A DNA stretch of 64,000 nucleotides from Burkholderiales bacterium (GCA_947453625.1 CANGHK010000008.1:1-64000), one strand, 5' to 3'. Numbered from the stretch's first letter, positions 50,003-60,273 are shown. Numbers and translations: made by a program. Notes: generated from the letters alone by a model not told the origin.

Positions 50003-51069
50003 GAATCCCTGGACAGCTTTGGAAACCCTGCAGTATGGACCGGGTCGGCCAGCGGGTCGAAAGTGGCCGTGCCCAGGCGCGTCAGGCGGTACTCGCCGGG
50101 TGCCACGCCGGTCCATTTCTTGAACGCCCGCTGGAAGGTGCTGGGCTCCGAAAAGCCGAGCCGATTGGCGATCGCCATCAGCGTCAGCTCGGGCCGCGCC
50201 AGGTCCGCGATCGCGGCATCGCGGCGCAAGGCGTCCTTGAGCGCCTGGAAGCCATGGCCCTCCTCATGCAGGCGGCGACGCAGGGTCTGCGGAGTCATCG
50301 CCAGGGCCTGGCCGATGTCCTCCAGCGCCGGCAGTTCGGCGCCCAGGCGGCGCTGCAGCAGGCGGCGGATGCGCTCGGACACGCTGCTGGCGTCACGGTA
50401 GCGGATCAGCAAGTCGGTCGGGGCGCGGGCCAGGAACTCGCCCAGGCTCTGGGCGCTCTGCACCACCGGCAGCGCCAGCCAGCGGGCATCGAAGCTCAGG
50501 CCGATATGTGGCTCGCCATCGCGCACCGGCGCCTGGTAGACCCGCGAGCTGTCGCTGCGCGGGACTGCCTCGGTGTAGTCCACACTGAGCAAGGGCACGC
50601 GGCGCGCCACCCACCAGCAGGCCAGGCCGAAGGCGAACAGCAGGAAGGCCTTCTGGGCGTAGTCCAGACCGGCGTCGGGCGGGCCGCGCCGCACCAGTTG
50701 CACCCGGGCCACCTCGCCCTGCAGCAGCAGCCGGGGCACGAAATCGGCCTGCAGGCCATGGATATGCCGAAACCCCAGCCGCAGCGCCTGCGCCAGATCG
50801 GTGCAGCGCAGGCCCAGCGCGGCGCACTGGGCAAAGCTGCCCAGCGGCAGCGGGCGCGGGCACAGACCCCACAGCTCGTCACGAGTGGCCCGGCGCAGCA
50901 CCCGGATCAGCAGCGCGTACTGGGCCAGCGAGACGCGCGCCAGCGGCGCATCCAGCAGCGTCGGCGAGATGCCGGCACGCTGCAGCAGCGGCAAGACGTC
51001 GCGCCCCTGGCGGCGCACCCCCTGCAGGATCTGCTGCACCTGCTGGATCGCGACGGTATGCTGGGTCAC
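49999..51069 (-). CDS. AraC-family transcriptional regulator (Arabinose_bd N-domain type)
   Basis: 356 residues from GTG at 51069. The N-terminal about 200 residues match the helical/OruR-like sensor domain of this AraC subgroup (LLQRAGISPTLLDAPLARVSLAQYALL). The C-terminal pair of helix-turn-helix motifs is at about 250-345 (LAMTPQTLRRRLHEEGHGFQALKDALRR, then IANRLGFSEPSTFQRAFKKWTGVAPGEYR). Its stop overlaps the NYN gene start. The effector is unknown. Divergent from the TIGR03790 gene. Confidence 0.9.
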   Translation of the reverse strand: MTQHTVAIQQVQQILQGVRRQGRDVLPLLQRAGISPTLLDAPLARVSLAQYALLIRVLRRATRDELWGLCPRPLPLGSFAQCAALGLRCTDLAQALRLGFRHIHGLQADFVPRLLLQGEVARVQLVRRGPPDAGLDYAQKAFLLFAFGLACWWVARRVPLLSVDYTEAVPRSDSSRVYQAPVRDGEPHIGLSFDARWLALPVVQSAQSLGEFLARAPTDLLIRYRDASSVSERIRRLLQRRLGAELPALEDIGQALAMTPQTLRRRLHEEGHGFQALKDALRRDAAIADLARPELTLMAIANRLGFSEPSTFQRAFKKWTGVAPGEYRLTRLGTATFDPLADPVHTAGFPKLSRDS

Positions 51070-51236
51070 GGACCTGTCCGGAAAGTAAAGCCACTGATGG
51101 TGCCATGCCTGCGAACCTTACGATGCGCGGGCCGATGGCGAGTCCGGTCAGCGGCGGTTCCGGGCCGCTTCTCAGCGCCCTGAACGGCCGAAATCGGCCT
51201 GACCAACGGCCTTCCAACAGCGCTTCGCCCCAGACC

Positions 51237-52733
51237 ATGCCCGCCGCCGTTCGCTGCCTGATCCTGCTCCTGACCCTGGCGGCGGGGCTGGGCCTGGGCG
51301 CCTGCGGCGGTGGCACTGGCGGTAGCGCGGCGGCGGTGATCGGCACGGCCGGCAGCGACAGCGGCGCCGCACTGTCGCCCGGCCCTGCGCTGGAAAGCCC
51401 GTCCGCAGCGGTGACCGCGTCCGCACCCACAACCGCACCCACGCCAGTGCCCAGTCTGCTGCCGGCGCTGCAGGCCCCGCCGCTGCCGCGCGCCAGCCTC
51501 ACCGCCGACGATCTGGCGGTGCTGATCGCCGAAGGCGACCCGCTCAGCGAGGCCATCGGCCTGGCCTACCAGCGCGCCCGCGCCATCCCCGAAGCCAACC
51601 TGCTGCGGCTGCGGGTGCCGGCCGGCAGCGACGTGATCAGCGCCGAGGCCTTCGCGGTGCTCAAGGCCACGATCGACGCCAGGCTGCCGGCCAGCGCCCA
51701 GGCCACGCTGGTGACCTGGACCCAGCCCTCGCGCGTCCAGGGCAGTTGCAGCATGGGCATCACCAGCGCGTTGGCGCTGGGCTACAGTGCCAGCCGTTGC
51801 GGCAGTTGCAGCCGCACCGAAGCGTCGGCCTACTATGACAGCGACAGCACCCGGCCCGCCACCGAGTTGCAGATCCGCCCCTCGATGATGCTGGGCGCGG
51901 CCACGCTGGAGGCGGCGCAGGCCTTGATAGCGCGCGGCTTGGCGGCCGACGGCAGCCAGCCCGCGGGCACCGGCTACCTGATGCGCACCAGCGACGCCGC
52001 GCGCAGCGTGCGCTACACGGACTACCTCGCGCTGCCCGCGGCCTGGACCACCGCGCCCGCGCTGGCGCTGCGCTATGTGGACGCCAGCGCCAGCAGCAGC
52101 GCCGGACTCGACAGCCAGTACCTCAGCAACCAGAGCGACGTGCTGTTCTACTTCACCGGCCAGTCCCGGGTGCCGCAGTTGGCGAGCAACCGCTTCCTGC
52201 CCGGTGCGGCGGCCGACCACCTGACCTCCTTCGGCGGCCTGCTGCCGGGCGGCAATGGCCAGATGCCAGCCACCGACTGGCTGGCCGCCGGCGCCACCGC
52301 CAGCTACGGCACGGTCGAAGAGCCCTGCAATTTCCCGGAGAAGTTCTCCCGCGCCTCGGTGCTGGTCGAGCATTACCTGCGTGGCGCGACGCTGATCGAG
52401 GCCTACTGGAAATCGGTGGCCCGGCCAGGCCAGGGCCTGTTCGTCGGCGATCCGCTTGCCCGGCCCTGGAACCAGGCGCCGAGCGCGGCGATCGAAGGCC
52501 GCGAGCTGGTGATGCGAACCCGGTCGCTGCGGCGCGGCGGCGCCTACCGGGTCGAGTGGCGGGCCGCCGGCAGCAGCACCTGGATGATTCTGGCCAGCCT
52601 GAGCGCCGGCCAGCCGCGGCCAGTCACCTGGCGCGTGCCGCTGCCGGCCAACACCGCCGGCAGCCTGCTGCGCTGGATCGGCCCCTGCCCGACACAGACA
52701 GGCCAAAGCTGCGTGCTCAGCGTGTCGTCGTGA
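51237..52733 (+). CDS. TIGR03790 family lipoprotein
   Basis: 498 residues from ATG at 51237. A lipobox (LGAC in LGLGACGGG) follows a hydrophobic signal sequence, then an about 90-residue Ala/Ser/Thr/Pro linker. The TIGR03790 core starts near LTADDLAVLIAEGDPLSEAIGLAYQRARAIPEANLLRLRVP. VEEPCNFPEKFSRASVLVEHYLRGATLIEAYWKSV is the family's conserved peptide region. A C-terminal fibronectin-like segment ends it. The family has no proven function. Extension to 51105 has no support. Confidence 0.82.
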   Translation: MPAAVRCLILLLTLAAGLGLGACGGGTGGSAAAVIGTAGSDSGAALSPGPALESPSAAVTASAPTTAPTPVPSLLPALQAPPLPRASLTADDLAVLIAEGDPLSEAIGLAYQRARAIPEANLLRLRVPAGSDVISAEAFAVLKATIDARLPASAQATLVTWTQPSRVQGSCSMGITSALALGYSASRCGSCSRTEASAYYDSDSTRPATELQIRPSMMLGAATLEAAQALIARGLAADGSQPAGTGYLMRTSDAARSVRYTDYLALPAAWTTAPALALRYVDASASSSAGLDSQYLSNQSDVLFYFTGQSRVPQLASNRFLPGAAADHLTSFGGLLPGGNGQMPATDWLAAGATASYGTVEEPCNFPEKFSRASVLVEHYLRGATLIEAYWKSVARPGQGLFVGDPLARPWNQAPSAAIEGRELVMRTRSLRRGGAYRVEWRAAGSSTWMILASLSAGQPRPVTWRVPLPANTAGSLLRWIGPCPTQTGQSCVLSVSS

Positions 52734-53864
52734 TCAGGCCACCATCCGGTAGCGCCGCACACCGTCAGGTCCGGTCTCGAAACTGGCCTCACCGCGTGCC
52801 AGCAGGTGGTTGATGTGGGCCAGGCTCTCGCCGGTGGCCATGCCCAGCAACTCACCCTTGCTGTCGATGGGCCGGGCGAACAGCGCGCCAAAGACATCGA
52901 TCGCGCGCTTCGGGCTGTCGGCCAGACTGCGGCGCAGGCGGATCAAGCCTTTTTCGTGGCCGCCGGCCAGCCGGTCGAGACGCGCGTGCAGACCGCGGAA
53001 GGGATCGCCATGGGCGGGCAGCACCAGCAACCCATCGCCCAGCGTGGCGCGCAGGTGCTCGATCGAGGCAATCCAGTCGGCCAGCGGATCGGCGTCGGGT
53101 TCGGTCGGAAACACGCTGACGTTGGACGAGATGCGCGGCAACACCTGGTCGCCCGAGATCATCACGCCCAGATCGTCGCAGACCAGGCAGGCATGCTCGG
53201 GCGAATGGCCACGGCCGACGATCACGCGCCAGCCATGGGCGCCGATCGCGAAGCGCTCGCCGTCGACCAGCCTGCGAAAGCTGTCGGGCAGCGCGTGCAG
53301 GTACTTGCCGAAGCCACCGAAGCGCGCCCGATAGATGTCGATCGCCTCCTCGGGCCAGCCAGCCTGCTGGTAGAAGCGGATCGCGTCGTCGGGCGCCTCG
53401 CGGCCGGTGTCGGCAGTCAGCGTCCGGCAGGTCAGGTACTCGAGCCGGGTCATCCACAGCCGGCACTGGAACTTGCGTGTCAGCCAGCCCGCCATGCCGA
53501 CATGGTCGGGGTGCATGTGGGTGCACAGGATGCGGGTGATGCGCGCGCCCTGGGGCGTGGCTGCCAACGGGCCGTCGGCGGCGATCAGCTGGCGCCAGGC
53601 GGCCAGCACCTCGGCCGTCTTGGTGCCGGTGTCGACGATGGCCCAGCCCGGCCCCTGCGCGTCCTCGTCGGCCACTGCCCAGAGGTTGATGTGGTTGAGC
53701 GCGAACGGCAGCGGCATGCGCAGCCACAGCACGCCGGGCGCCACTTCCTGCACCATGCCGGGCGCGGGAGGCGCGCCGCAAGGGTATTGCAGCGCGTAAG
53801 GCACATCGGGCTGGGCATCTGCCGCCGTGTCGGGGCGGCCGTCGGAGGTGGGGGTTTCGGACAT
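52734..53864 (-). CDS. MBL-fold metallo-hydrolase
   Basis: 376 residues from ATG at 53864. The metal motif is THMHPDHVGMAGWL, with further ligands in GRGHSPEHACLV and ISGDQVLPRISS. The C-terminal helical part (ARLDRLAGGHEKGLIRLRR) is like that of the lactonase/flavoprotein-type MBL proteins near fatty-acid genes. It converges with the TIGR03790 gene with no gap. Reaction unknown; a thioester or lactone is possible. Confidence 0.85.
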   Translation of the reverse strand: MSETPTSDGRPDTAADAQPDVPYALQYPCGAPPAPGMVQEVAPGVLWLRMPLPFALNHINLWAVADEDAQGPGWAIVDTGTKTAEVLAAWRQLIAADGPLAATPQGARITRILCTHMHPDHVGMAGWLTRKFQCRLWMTRLEYLTCRTLTADTGREAPDDAIRFYQQAGWPEEAIDIYRARFGGFGKYLHALPDSFRRLVDGERFAIGAHGWRVIVGRGHSPEHACLVCDDLGVMISGDQVLPRISSNVSVFPTEPDADPLADWIASIEHLRATLGDGLLVLPAHGDPFRGLHARLDRLAGGHEKGLIRLRRSLADSPKRAIDVFGALFARPIDSKGELLGMATGESLAHINHLLARGEASFETGPDGVRRYRMVA

Positions 53865-53957
53865 GCGTCGATTGTGCCCGCGCGGCCCGGTGCCGGCTGT
53901 CACCTGCGCGGGGCGGCGGCCCGCAGCGCCGCAGGACAACCCCGAGCACTCAGCCTC

Positions 53958-55241
53958 TCAGGGCCCGAGCCAGCCCAGCAGGCGCCGGTAGACCGCGGGG
54001 TCGCTGAGCAGGTCGAGGTGGTGGATGCCGTGGCCCACCCAGGTGTGGTCCTGGGCCAGGCCCAGGTCCAGCGCCGTGCGCCGGTGGTGGCCCAGTGCGC
54101 TGTCGACCGTCACCAGGCCGTCGCCCAGCATGGAGCCCGCACTGCCGGGCTCGCCCGCGGTGCTGGCGATGGCGTAGCAATCCACGCCCGCCGGCAAGGG
54201 AGTTGGCACGCGCCGGTCGCGGTGGTCGAAGCGGCTGGCCCCCTGCCAGTCGGCGTCGAGCAGGTTGCCGTGGCGCAAGTCGGTGATGCCCTCGCTGCGC
54301 AGCCGCGACAGCCGGGTGAACGGCGCCACGTAAGGGCTCAGGTCCATCACCCGGTGCAGCCAGTTGCCTGCGCGCTCGAGCGGCGCGCCGTGGTGCGGCG
54401 TGCCCAGGAACACCAGCTTGCGCAGGCGTTCTGGCCAGGTCTGGCCGCTGTCCTTGGCCTGCTGGATCGCGCTGCGCGCCACCAGACCGCCCATGCTGTG
54501 GCCGATGATGATCAACTCGTCCAGCGGCACCGGCCAGTCGCGCACCAGTTGCTCCAGCAGGTCGGCCAGCGCCCGGCCGTTGACCGAGACATGCAAGCCG
54601 GAGTTGTACCAGGCGTAGACCGGCGCCGCCTCCAGCGACTTGGCCAGCAACTCGCCGTGGTCGTGGCCGTTGCGGCGCCAGCCGAGGTCGCTCAAGCAAA
54701 GGCCGTGCACCAGCAGCAGCACGCGCCGCGGCGCCGTCGTCCCCAGCGCGGCAGGGTCCAGCAGCTGGCCGCCCCGGCGCAACTGCATGGTGATCGCCAG
54801 CGGGTTGGCGCTGCGCAGCAGGTGGTCGCCCAGCACGCCGTTCAACGCGGCGACCAGCGCATCGCGCCGCGGCGTGGCCTGGCCCGCCGCCGAACCCGCG
54901 CCCAGCACGCCGTCGAAGGGCGCCAGCAAGCCGTCCAGCCCGTCGCCGATCAGCCGGGTGCTGCCCTGGATGCTCCGGTAGACCAGGCCGGTGATGCCTC
55001 GGCTGCGCGGCAGGCCGTCGGTGTCGTGGGCGCTGGCCGCCTGCAGCGGATCGGACGGCGGGCCACGCCAGCGCAGCGGCGGCGCCAGGCGCTGGATCTG
55101 GCCATGCAGCGCTTCGACCAGGCCGGTGATATGCCGCGTACCGTCGACGACCAGACGCAGGCCGGCACGGGCGTCGGCCATAGGCCCGCCCGCCGGCTGG
55201 CCGCCCTTGCCCGTTCCGGGCCGATCGTGGGGCTTGCTCAT
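53958..55241 (-). CDS. Alpha/beta hydrolase, lipase-like
   Basis: 427 residues from ATG at 55241 with AAGGAG nine bases upstream. The nucleophile elbow is IIIGHSMGGLVARSA. LLLVHGLCLSDLGWR is the oxyanion region and FLGTPHHGAPLERAGNW a typical PGAP1/lipase-like segment. The catalytic His is probably in HHLDLLSD near the end. No signal peptide is seen, so cytoplasmic or membrane-bound. The long N-terminal 150 residues are helical and unlike standard esterases; family and substrate are not clear. Confidence 0.82.
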   Translation of the reverse strand: MSKPHDRPGTGKGGQPAGGPMADARAGLRLVVDGTRHITGLVEALHGQIQRLAPPLRWRGPPSDPLQAASAHDTDGLPRSRGITGLVYRSIQGSTRLIGDGLDGLLAPFDGVLGAGSAAGQATPRRDALVAALNGVLGDHLLRSANPLAITMQLRRGGQLLDPAALGTTAPRRVLLLVHGLCLSDLGWRRNGHDHGELLAKSLEAAPVYAWYNSGLHVSVNGRALADLLEQLVRDWPVPLDELIIIGHSMGGLVARSAIQQAKDSGQTWPERLRKLVFLGTPHHGAPLERAGNWLHRVMDLSPYVAPFTRLSRLRSEGITDLRHGNLLDADWQGASRFDHRDRRVPTPLPAGVDCYAIASTAGEPGSAGSMLGDGLVTVDSALGHHRRTALDLGLAQDHTWVGHGIHHLDLLSDPAVYRRLLGWLGP

Positions 55242-55474
55242 GTTGCTGCGCTCCTTGGCGTCGCTTGGCACCCGGGCCACCGGAGGGCGCCCCGTACGGA
55301 CCAGCGAACCGCCATTGGAGACACAGTGGTCAGGCGTCGGTTCTGCGTCAGATCAAGCCCTGACCCGGCGTCAGCGTTCTGTTGCGGCCTGGCTGCGCCG
55401 CATCAAGCCGGACAGTGCCTAACGCACAAAGTCATGCGTCAACCGTCGGCCTCAAGGGCTCTGCCCTGCCTGAC

Positions 55475-56392
55475 CTAGCGCCAGCGCTCGGCCCGCTCGG
55501 CAGCCCGCGCAGCCGGACTGTCGCCCAGCACGGTGAGCGCGCGCGAGCCGGCAAACAGGTCGCGCGGCTTGAGCCCGTAGACATGCCGGATCGAGTGGCT
55601 GAAATGGGTCGAATCAGGGTAGCCGGCGTCCAGTGCCACATGCACCAGGGTGGTCTCCCGAGTGACATGGTGCAGCAGGCTGCGCGCCCGTTTCCAGGTC
55701 CGCAGGCTGCGGAACGGCGTGCCCACTTCATCCTTGAACAAGTGCAAAAAGCGCGAAAACGACAAACCCACGGCATCGGCACAGTCCTGCGCGGTGGTCA
55801 CGCGCGAGGGCTCGTTGCGCATCTCCTCGAGCACCCGGGCGATTCGGCTGTCGAGCTGGCGCGAGGCCAGGCGCTCGCCAAAAAAGCATTCGTCGAAGCT
55901 GCTGGTCTGCAGCGTTATCTCGCGGCCGTGGGTGCGCAACCAGGCGTGGGCACGGCGCACCCGCCGCAGCATCTGACCGGCCTCGGGCAGGTCGGCTGGC
56001 ACGGCGCCGACGAAATCGCGCATGAACGCCGGCAAGGCGGCCGCGTCGACGGTTTCAGGCTCGACCGTGATGCTGCAGATCAGCCGCCCATGGCAGGCCA
56101 CCCGGTGCGGCGTGTAGGGCGGCACCACCGCCAGATCGGTGCTTTGCCAGGCGGCGTCCTCGGCCGTAGCACCCGACGCGGCGTCGCCCACGACGATGCG
56201 CACAGGTTCGCCCAGCGACACATAGACCAGCCAGCCGCCCATCGTGCGCACGCTCACTTCGCCCAGCAGGCCGGCGTAGAAGACCCGGTCGTTGTTCAGC
56301 CACATCACCCGGTTGCGCTTGTCGGTCAAGGGCAGGTGGATGCCGTCGGTCTGGGCAAAGGGCTGGGGTGAAGCTAGGGTGGTGCTGGCCAT
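55475..56392 (-). CDS. AraC-family regulator, probably of the tcu operon
   Basis: 305 residues. The N-terminal cupin-like sensor domain covers about residues 1-170. The C-terminal AraC DNA-binding domain has two helix-turn-helix motifs (CADAVGLSFSRFLHLFKDEVGTPFRSLRTWKRAR and VALDAGYPDSTHFSHSIRHVYGLKPR). It is divergent from tcuA with a 188-base shared region, so it is the natural candidate regulator of tcuAB and the Bug receptor. The known Salmonella regulator TcuR is of the LysR family, so this would be a replacement. Confidence 0.9.
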   Translation of the reverse strand: MASTTLASPQPFAQTDGIHLPLTDKRNRVMWLNNDRVFYAGLLGEVSVRTMGGWLVYVSLGEPVRIVVGDAASGATAEDAAWQSTDLAVVPPYTPHRVACHGRLICSITVEPETVDAAALPAFMRDFVGAVPADLPEAGQMLRRVRRAHAWLRTHGREITLQTSSFDECFFGERLASRQLDSRIARVLEEMRNEPSRVTTAQDCADAVGLSFSRFLHLFKDEVGTPFRSLRTWKRARSLLHHVTRETTLVHVALDAGYPDSTHFSHSIRHVYGLKPRDLFAGSRALTVLGDSPAARAAERAERWR

Positions 56393-56580
56393 GCGGCGGG
56401 TCTCCTGCGCCCGCCCATGCGGGCCGGCATGGACGCCACGCTATCGCAACTGCGGCGCGCTCGCCAGCGGGTAAGCGGCAATGCGACCTGTCGCCTGCGC
56501 GACCCTGCGCCAGCACCAGCCAGCGATTGCAAGCCGGCCGACTGCCTACACTCACGCTCCGGGATCAAGGAGTCGGGCTT

Positions 56581-57996
56581 GTGGTGGATGTGCTGGTGAT
56601 CGGCGGCGGCAACGCCGCCTTGTGTGCGGCGCTGATGGCGCGCGAGGCAGGCGCCAGCGTGCTGATGCTGGAGGCCGCGCCGCTGGCCTGGCGCGGCGGC
56701 AACTCGCAGCACACCCGCAACCTGCGCTGCATGCACGACGCGCCGCAGGACGTGCTGGCCGAGGCCTACCCGGAGGAGGAGTTCTGGCAAGACCTGCTCA
56801 AGGTCACCGGCGGCAAGACCGACGAGGCGCTGGCCCGGCTGACGGTACGCGCGTCGGCCACCTGCCGGCCCTGGATGCGCCGCCACGGCGTGCATTTCCA
56901 GCCGCCGCTGTCGGGCGCGCTGCATGTGGCGCGCACCAACGCCTTCTTCATGGGCGGCGGCAAGGCGCTGGTCAATGCCTACTACCGCAGCGCCCAAGCG
57001 CTGGGGGTGCGGGTGCGCTACGACACCCCGGTCGACCGCATCGAGCTCGACGGCGACCGCTTCGTCGCCGCGCATGCCGGCGGCGAACGCTTCACGGCCC
57101 GGGCCTGCGTGCTGGCCGCGGGCGGCTTCGAGTCGAACCGCGAATGGCTGCGCGAGGCCTGGGGCCAGAACGCGCGCGGCGAATGGCCGGCCGACAATTT
57201 CCTGATCCGCGGCACGCGCTTCAACACCGGGGTGCTGCTCAAGCAGATGATCGCTGCCGGGGCCGATGCCATCGGCGACGCCACCCAGGCCCACATGGTG
57301 GCGATAGACGCCCGCGCCCCGCTCTACGACGGCGGCATCTGCACGAGGCTCGACTCGGTCTCGCTGGGCGTGATGGTCAACCGCGAGGCCGAACGCTTCT
57401 ACGACGAGGGCGAGGACTTCTGGCCTAAACGCTACGCGATCTGGGGCCGGTTGGTGGCGCAGCAGCCGGGCCAGATCGGCTACTCCATCATCGACGCCAA
57501 GGCGATAGGCCGCTTCATGCCGCCGGTGTTCGAGGGCACGCAGGCCGACAGCCTGGCCGAACTGGCGCAGCGGCTGGGTCTCGATGTCGAACGCTTCGTG
57601 CAGACACTGGCGGCCTACAACGCGGCCTGCCGGGTCGGCAGCTTCGACCACACCCGGCTCGACGACTGCCACACCGCGGGCCTGCTGCCGGCCAAGACGC
57701 ATTGGGCGCTGCCGATAGACACCCCGCCCTTCCACGGCTACGCGCTGCGGCCCGGCGTCACCTTCACCTACCTGGGGCTGAAAGTGGACGCCAGCGCGGC
57801 GGTGCACTTCGGCGGCCGGCCCAGCGCCAACCTGTTCGTCGCCGGCGAGATGATGGCCGGCAACGTGCTGGGCCAGGGCTATACCGCCGGCGTGGGCATG
57901 TCGATAGGCACGGCCTTCGGGCGCATCGCCGGCACAGTCGCGGCACGGGCCGCCCAATCCCAGACCAGCAAAGGAGGTCAGCATGCGGCGGCTTGA
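56581..57996 (+). CDS. tcuA: FAD-dependent tricarballylate dehydrogenase
   Basis: Oxidises tricarballylate to cis-aconitate. 471 residues from GTG at 56581 with AAGGAG eight bases upstream. The FAD-binding [20 protein letters not shown] is at the N-terminus and [15 protein letters not shown] follows. The C-terminal flavin segment is [27 protein letters not shown], as in fumarate-reductase-type flavoproteins. tcuB starts inside its last 14 bases. The call as TcuA instead of another FRD-like flavoprotein rests on length, motif order and linked tcuB. Confidence 0.88.
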   Translation: MVDVLVIGGGNAALCAALMAREAGASVLMLEAAPLAWRGGNSQHTRNLRCMHDAPQDVLAEAYPEEEFWQDLLKVTGGKTDEALARLTVRASATCRPWMRRHGVHFQPPLSGALHVARTNAFFMGGGKALVNAYYRSAQALGVRVRYDTPVDRIELDGDRFVAAHAGGERFTARACVLAAGGFESNREWLREAWGQNARGEWPADNFLIRGTRFNTGVLLKQMIAAGADAIGDATQAHMVAIDARAPLYDGGICTRLDSVSLGVMVNREAERFYDEGEDFWPKRYAIWGRLVAQQPGQIGYSIIDAKAIGRFMPPVFEGTQADSLAELAQRLGLDVERFVQTLAAYNAACRVGSFDHTRLDDCHTAGLLPAKTHWALPIDTPPFHGYALRPGVTFTYLGLKVDASAAVHFGGRPSANLFVAGEMMAGNVLGQGYTAGVGMSIGTAFGRIAGTVAARAAQSQTSKGGQHAAA

Positions 57997-59233
57997 GGAA
58001 CTGGCCCGCGAGGCAGTGGCGCTGGCGGAGCCCTCGGCCGGCGGCGCGGCCGCATCCGCAGTCCGGCGCGTGATCCCGATACGCGATGGCCGCCCCACCG
58101 GCAACACCGGCAACACCGGCAAGCCCCGTGCCGCCAGCGCCGACGAAGCCGAGGTGGCCCGGGTGCTGCAGATCTGCAACGCCTGCCGCTACTGCGAGGG
58201 CTTTTGCGCGGTGTTTCCGGCGATGACAAGGCGCCTGGTGTTCAGCCCCGCGGACAGCCATTTCCTGGCCAACCTGTGCCACAACTGCGGTGCCTGCCTG
58301 CATGCCTGCCAGTACGCCAGCCCACATGAATTCGCCGTCAACGTGCCGCAGGCGATGGCCAGGGTGCGCGGCCAGACCTATGTCGACCATGCCTGGCCGC
58401 CGGCGCTGGGCAGGCTCTACCAACGCAACGGCCTGACGCTGGCGCTGGCGCTGGCCGCCGGGCTGGCGCTGTTCCTGGCGCTGGCAGCGGTGCGCCAAGG
58501 CACGCTGTGGCAGGCGCCGGGGCCCGCCGGCTTCTATGCCGTCTTCCCGCATGGGCTGATGGTGGCGCTGTTCGCGCCGGTGTTCGGCTGGGCCGTGCTG
58601 GCACTCGGCCTGGGCCTGCGCGGCTTCTGGAGCGACTCCCCACCCGGCGCGGCCACGCCCGCCGCAGTGGCCGAAGCCGGCCACAGGGCGCTGGCGCTGA
58701 CCTACCTGGGCGGCGGCCATGGCGAGGGCTGCAACAACGCCGACGACGCCTTCACGCTGTGGCGGCGGCGCTTTCACCACCTCACCTTTTACGGCTTCGG
58801 GCTGTGCTTTGCCGCCACCAGTGTGGCCACGCTCTACCACTACGCGCTGGGCTGGGACGCGCCCTACCCGGCCACCAGCCTGCCCAAGCTGCTGGGGGTG
58901 GCGGGCGGCCTGAGCCTGGTGCTGGGCGCGGTCGGCCTGGGCTGGCTGAACCTGGCGCGCGACCCGCGCCAGGGCGAGCCCGCGCAGCGGCCCATGGACC
59001 GGGGCTTCATCGCCCTGCTGCTGCTCAGCGCGGCCAGCGGCCTGGGCCTGTGGCTGGCCCACGCCACGCCGGCGATGGCCTCGCTGCTGTGCCTGCACCT
59101 GGGCGCGGTGATGGCCTTGTTCGCCACCGCGCCCTACGGCAAGTTCGCCCATGGCGGTTACCGCGTTGCCGCGCTGCTCAAATGGTCTATCGAAAAACGC
59201 CAACCCAGCCGACTCAAGCTGGCCGACGACTGA
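57983..59233 (+). CDS. tcuB: Tricarballylate utilisation iron-sulfur membrane protein TcuB
   Basis: Reoxidises the FAD of TcuA and passes electrons to the quinone pool. 416 residues. Two 4Fe-4S-type motifs lie near the N-terminus: [15 protein letters not shown] and [19 protein letters not shown]. Several membrane helices follow (for example [18 protein letters not shown]), with His residues that could bind haem. An ideal AAAGGAGGT (57970-57978) inside the 3' end of tcuA precedes the ATG. Translation is coupled to tcuA. Confidence 0.9.
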   Translation: MRRLEELAREAVALAEPSAGGAAASAVRRVIPIRDGRPTGNTGNTGKPRAASADEAEVARVLQICNACRYCEGFCAVFPAMTRRLVFSPADSHFLANLCHNCGACLHACQYASPHEFAVNVPQAMARVRGQTYVDHAWPPALGRLYQRNGLTLALALAAGLALFLALAAVRQGTLWQAPGPAGFYAVFPHGLMVALFAPVFGWAVLALGLGLRGFWSDSPPGAATPAAVAEAGHRALALTYLGGGHGEGCNNADDAFTLWRRRFHHLTFYGFGLCFAATSVATLYHYALGWDAPYPATSLPKLLGVAGGLSLVLGAVGLGWLNLARDPRQGEPAQRPMDRGFIALLLLSAASGLGLWLAHATPAMASLLCLHLGAVMALFATAPYGKFAHGGYRVAALLKWSIEKRQPSRLKLADD

Positions 59234-59274
59234 AAGCGCCCGGAACCGCCCGACGCGAGCCGAAGGAGACCCCG

Positions 59275-60249
59275 ATGAAGAAACGTCAATGGCTGCGCCG
59301 CTTGCTGGCTGCCGGCCTGGCCACCGCGCTGGCCGGCCCAACCCCAGCCCAGGACATCCCGCGCAAGACGCTGACGCTGGTGGTGGGTTTTGCCGCAGGC
59401 GGCGCGGCCGACACCGCCGCCCGCATCGTGGCCAAGAAGCTGGGCGAGAACCTGGGCCAGACGGTAGTGATCGACAACCGGGCCGGCGCCGGCGGCAACA
59501 TCGCGCACCAGTTCGTCGCCAGCGCGCCGCCCGACGGCAGCGTCATCCTGCTCGGCTCGATCGGCCCGCTGGCGATCGCGCCGCACCTGATGAAGCTGGG
59601 CTACGACCCGCAGCGCGACCTGGCGCCGCTGACGCTGGGCATGGGCTTCCCCAACCTGCTGGTGGTGCATGCCGGCGTCGGCGTCAAGACGCTGGCCGAG
59701 TACATCGCGCTGGCCAGGAAGAAGCCCGGCAGCCTGGACTTCGCGTCCACCGGCGCCGGCTCGGCCTCGCACCTGGCGGGCGAACTGCTCAACGTTCGCG
59801 CCGGCATCGAGACCGTGCACATCCCCTACAAGGGCGGCGCCCCGGCGCTGCAAGACCTGCTGGGCGGGCGGGTGGCGTCGTACTACTCGACGCCCTCGAC
59901 CTCGCAGCCCTTCATCGACACCGGCAAGCTGATCGCGCTGGCCAGCACCGGGCCGACCCGGTCGGACGCGCACCCCAACCTGCCGACCATCGCCGAGTCG
60001 GGCTACCCGGGCTTCTCGGCGACCAACTGGTATGCCTTCGTCGCGCCGGGCAAGACGCCGGCGCCGCTGCTCGAGCGCTGGAACGCAGAGTTGGTCAAGG
60101 TGCTGAACGCGCCCGAGGTCCGGGCCGAGCTGAACAAGCATGGCCTGACGCCCCAACCCGGCAGCCGCGACGAACTGGCGCGCTTCATCGCCGCCGAATC
60201 AGCCACCTGGGGCAAGGTGATACGCGAGCGCAAGATCAGCGCGGAATGA
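59275..60249 (+). CDS. Bug-family (TctC) periplasmic solute-binding protein
   Basis: 324 residues from ATG at 59275 with GAAGGAGA upstream. The signal peptide is MKKRQWLRRLLAAGLATALA, with cleavage near PAQ. The Bug fold shows the loop VGFAAGGAADTAARI and DNRAGAGGNIAHQFVAS, both ligand-contacting regions, and VHIPYKGGAPALQDLLGGRV. It follows tcuB by 41 bases, so it probably binds tricarballylate or a similar tricarboxylate. No TctA/TctB membrane parts are in the window. Confidence 0.92.
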   Translation: MKKRQWLRRLLAAGLATALAGPTPAQDIPRKTLTLVVGFAAGGAADTAARIVAKKLGENLGQTVVIDNRAGAGGNIAHQFVASAPPDGSVILLGSIGPLAIAPHLMKLGYDPQRDLAPLTLGMGFPNLLVVHAGVGVKTLAEYIALARKKPGSLDFASTGAGSASHLAGELLNVRAGIETVHIPYKGGAPALQDLLGGRVASYYSTPSTSQPFIDTGKLIALASTGPTRSDAHPNLPTIAESGYPGFSATNWYAFVAPGKTPAPLLERWNAELVKVLNAPEVRAELNKHGLTPQPGSRDELARFIAAESATWGKVIRERKISAE

Positions 60250-60270
60250 GCGCGGAATAAGCGCCGAATG
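60238..60270 (+). repeat. Three 11-bp tandem repeats at the end of the Bug gene
   Basis: AGCGCGGAATG (60238-60248), AGCGCGGAATA (60249-60259) and AGCGCCGAATG (60260-60270), with a partial fourth. The first unit covers the stop codon region of the Bug gene (TGA at 60247-60249). Confidence 0.8.
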
Positions 60271-60273
60271 AGC

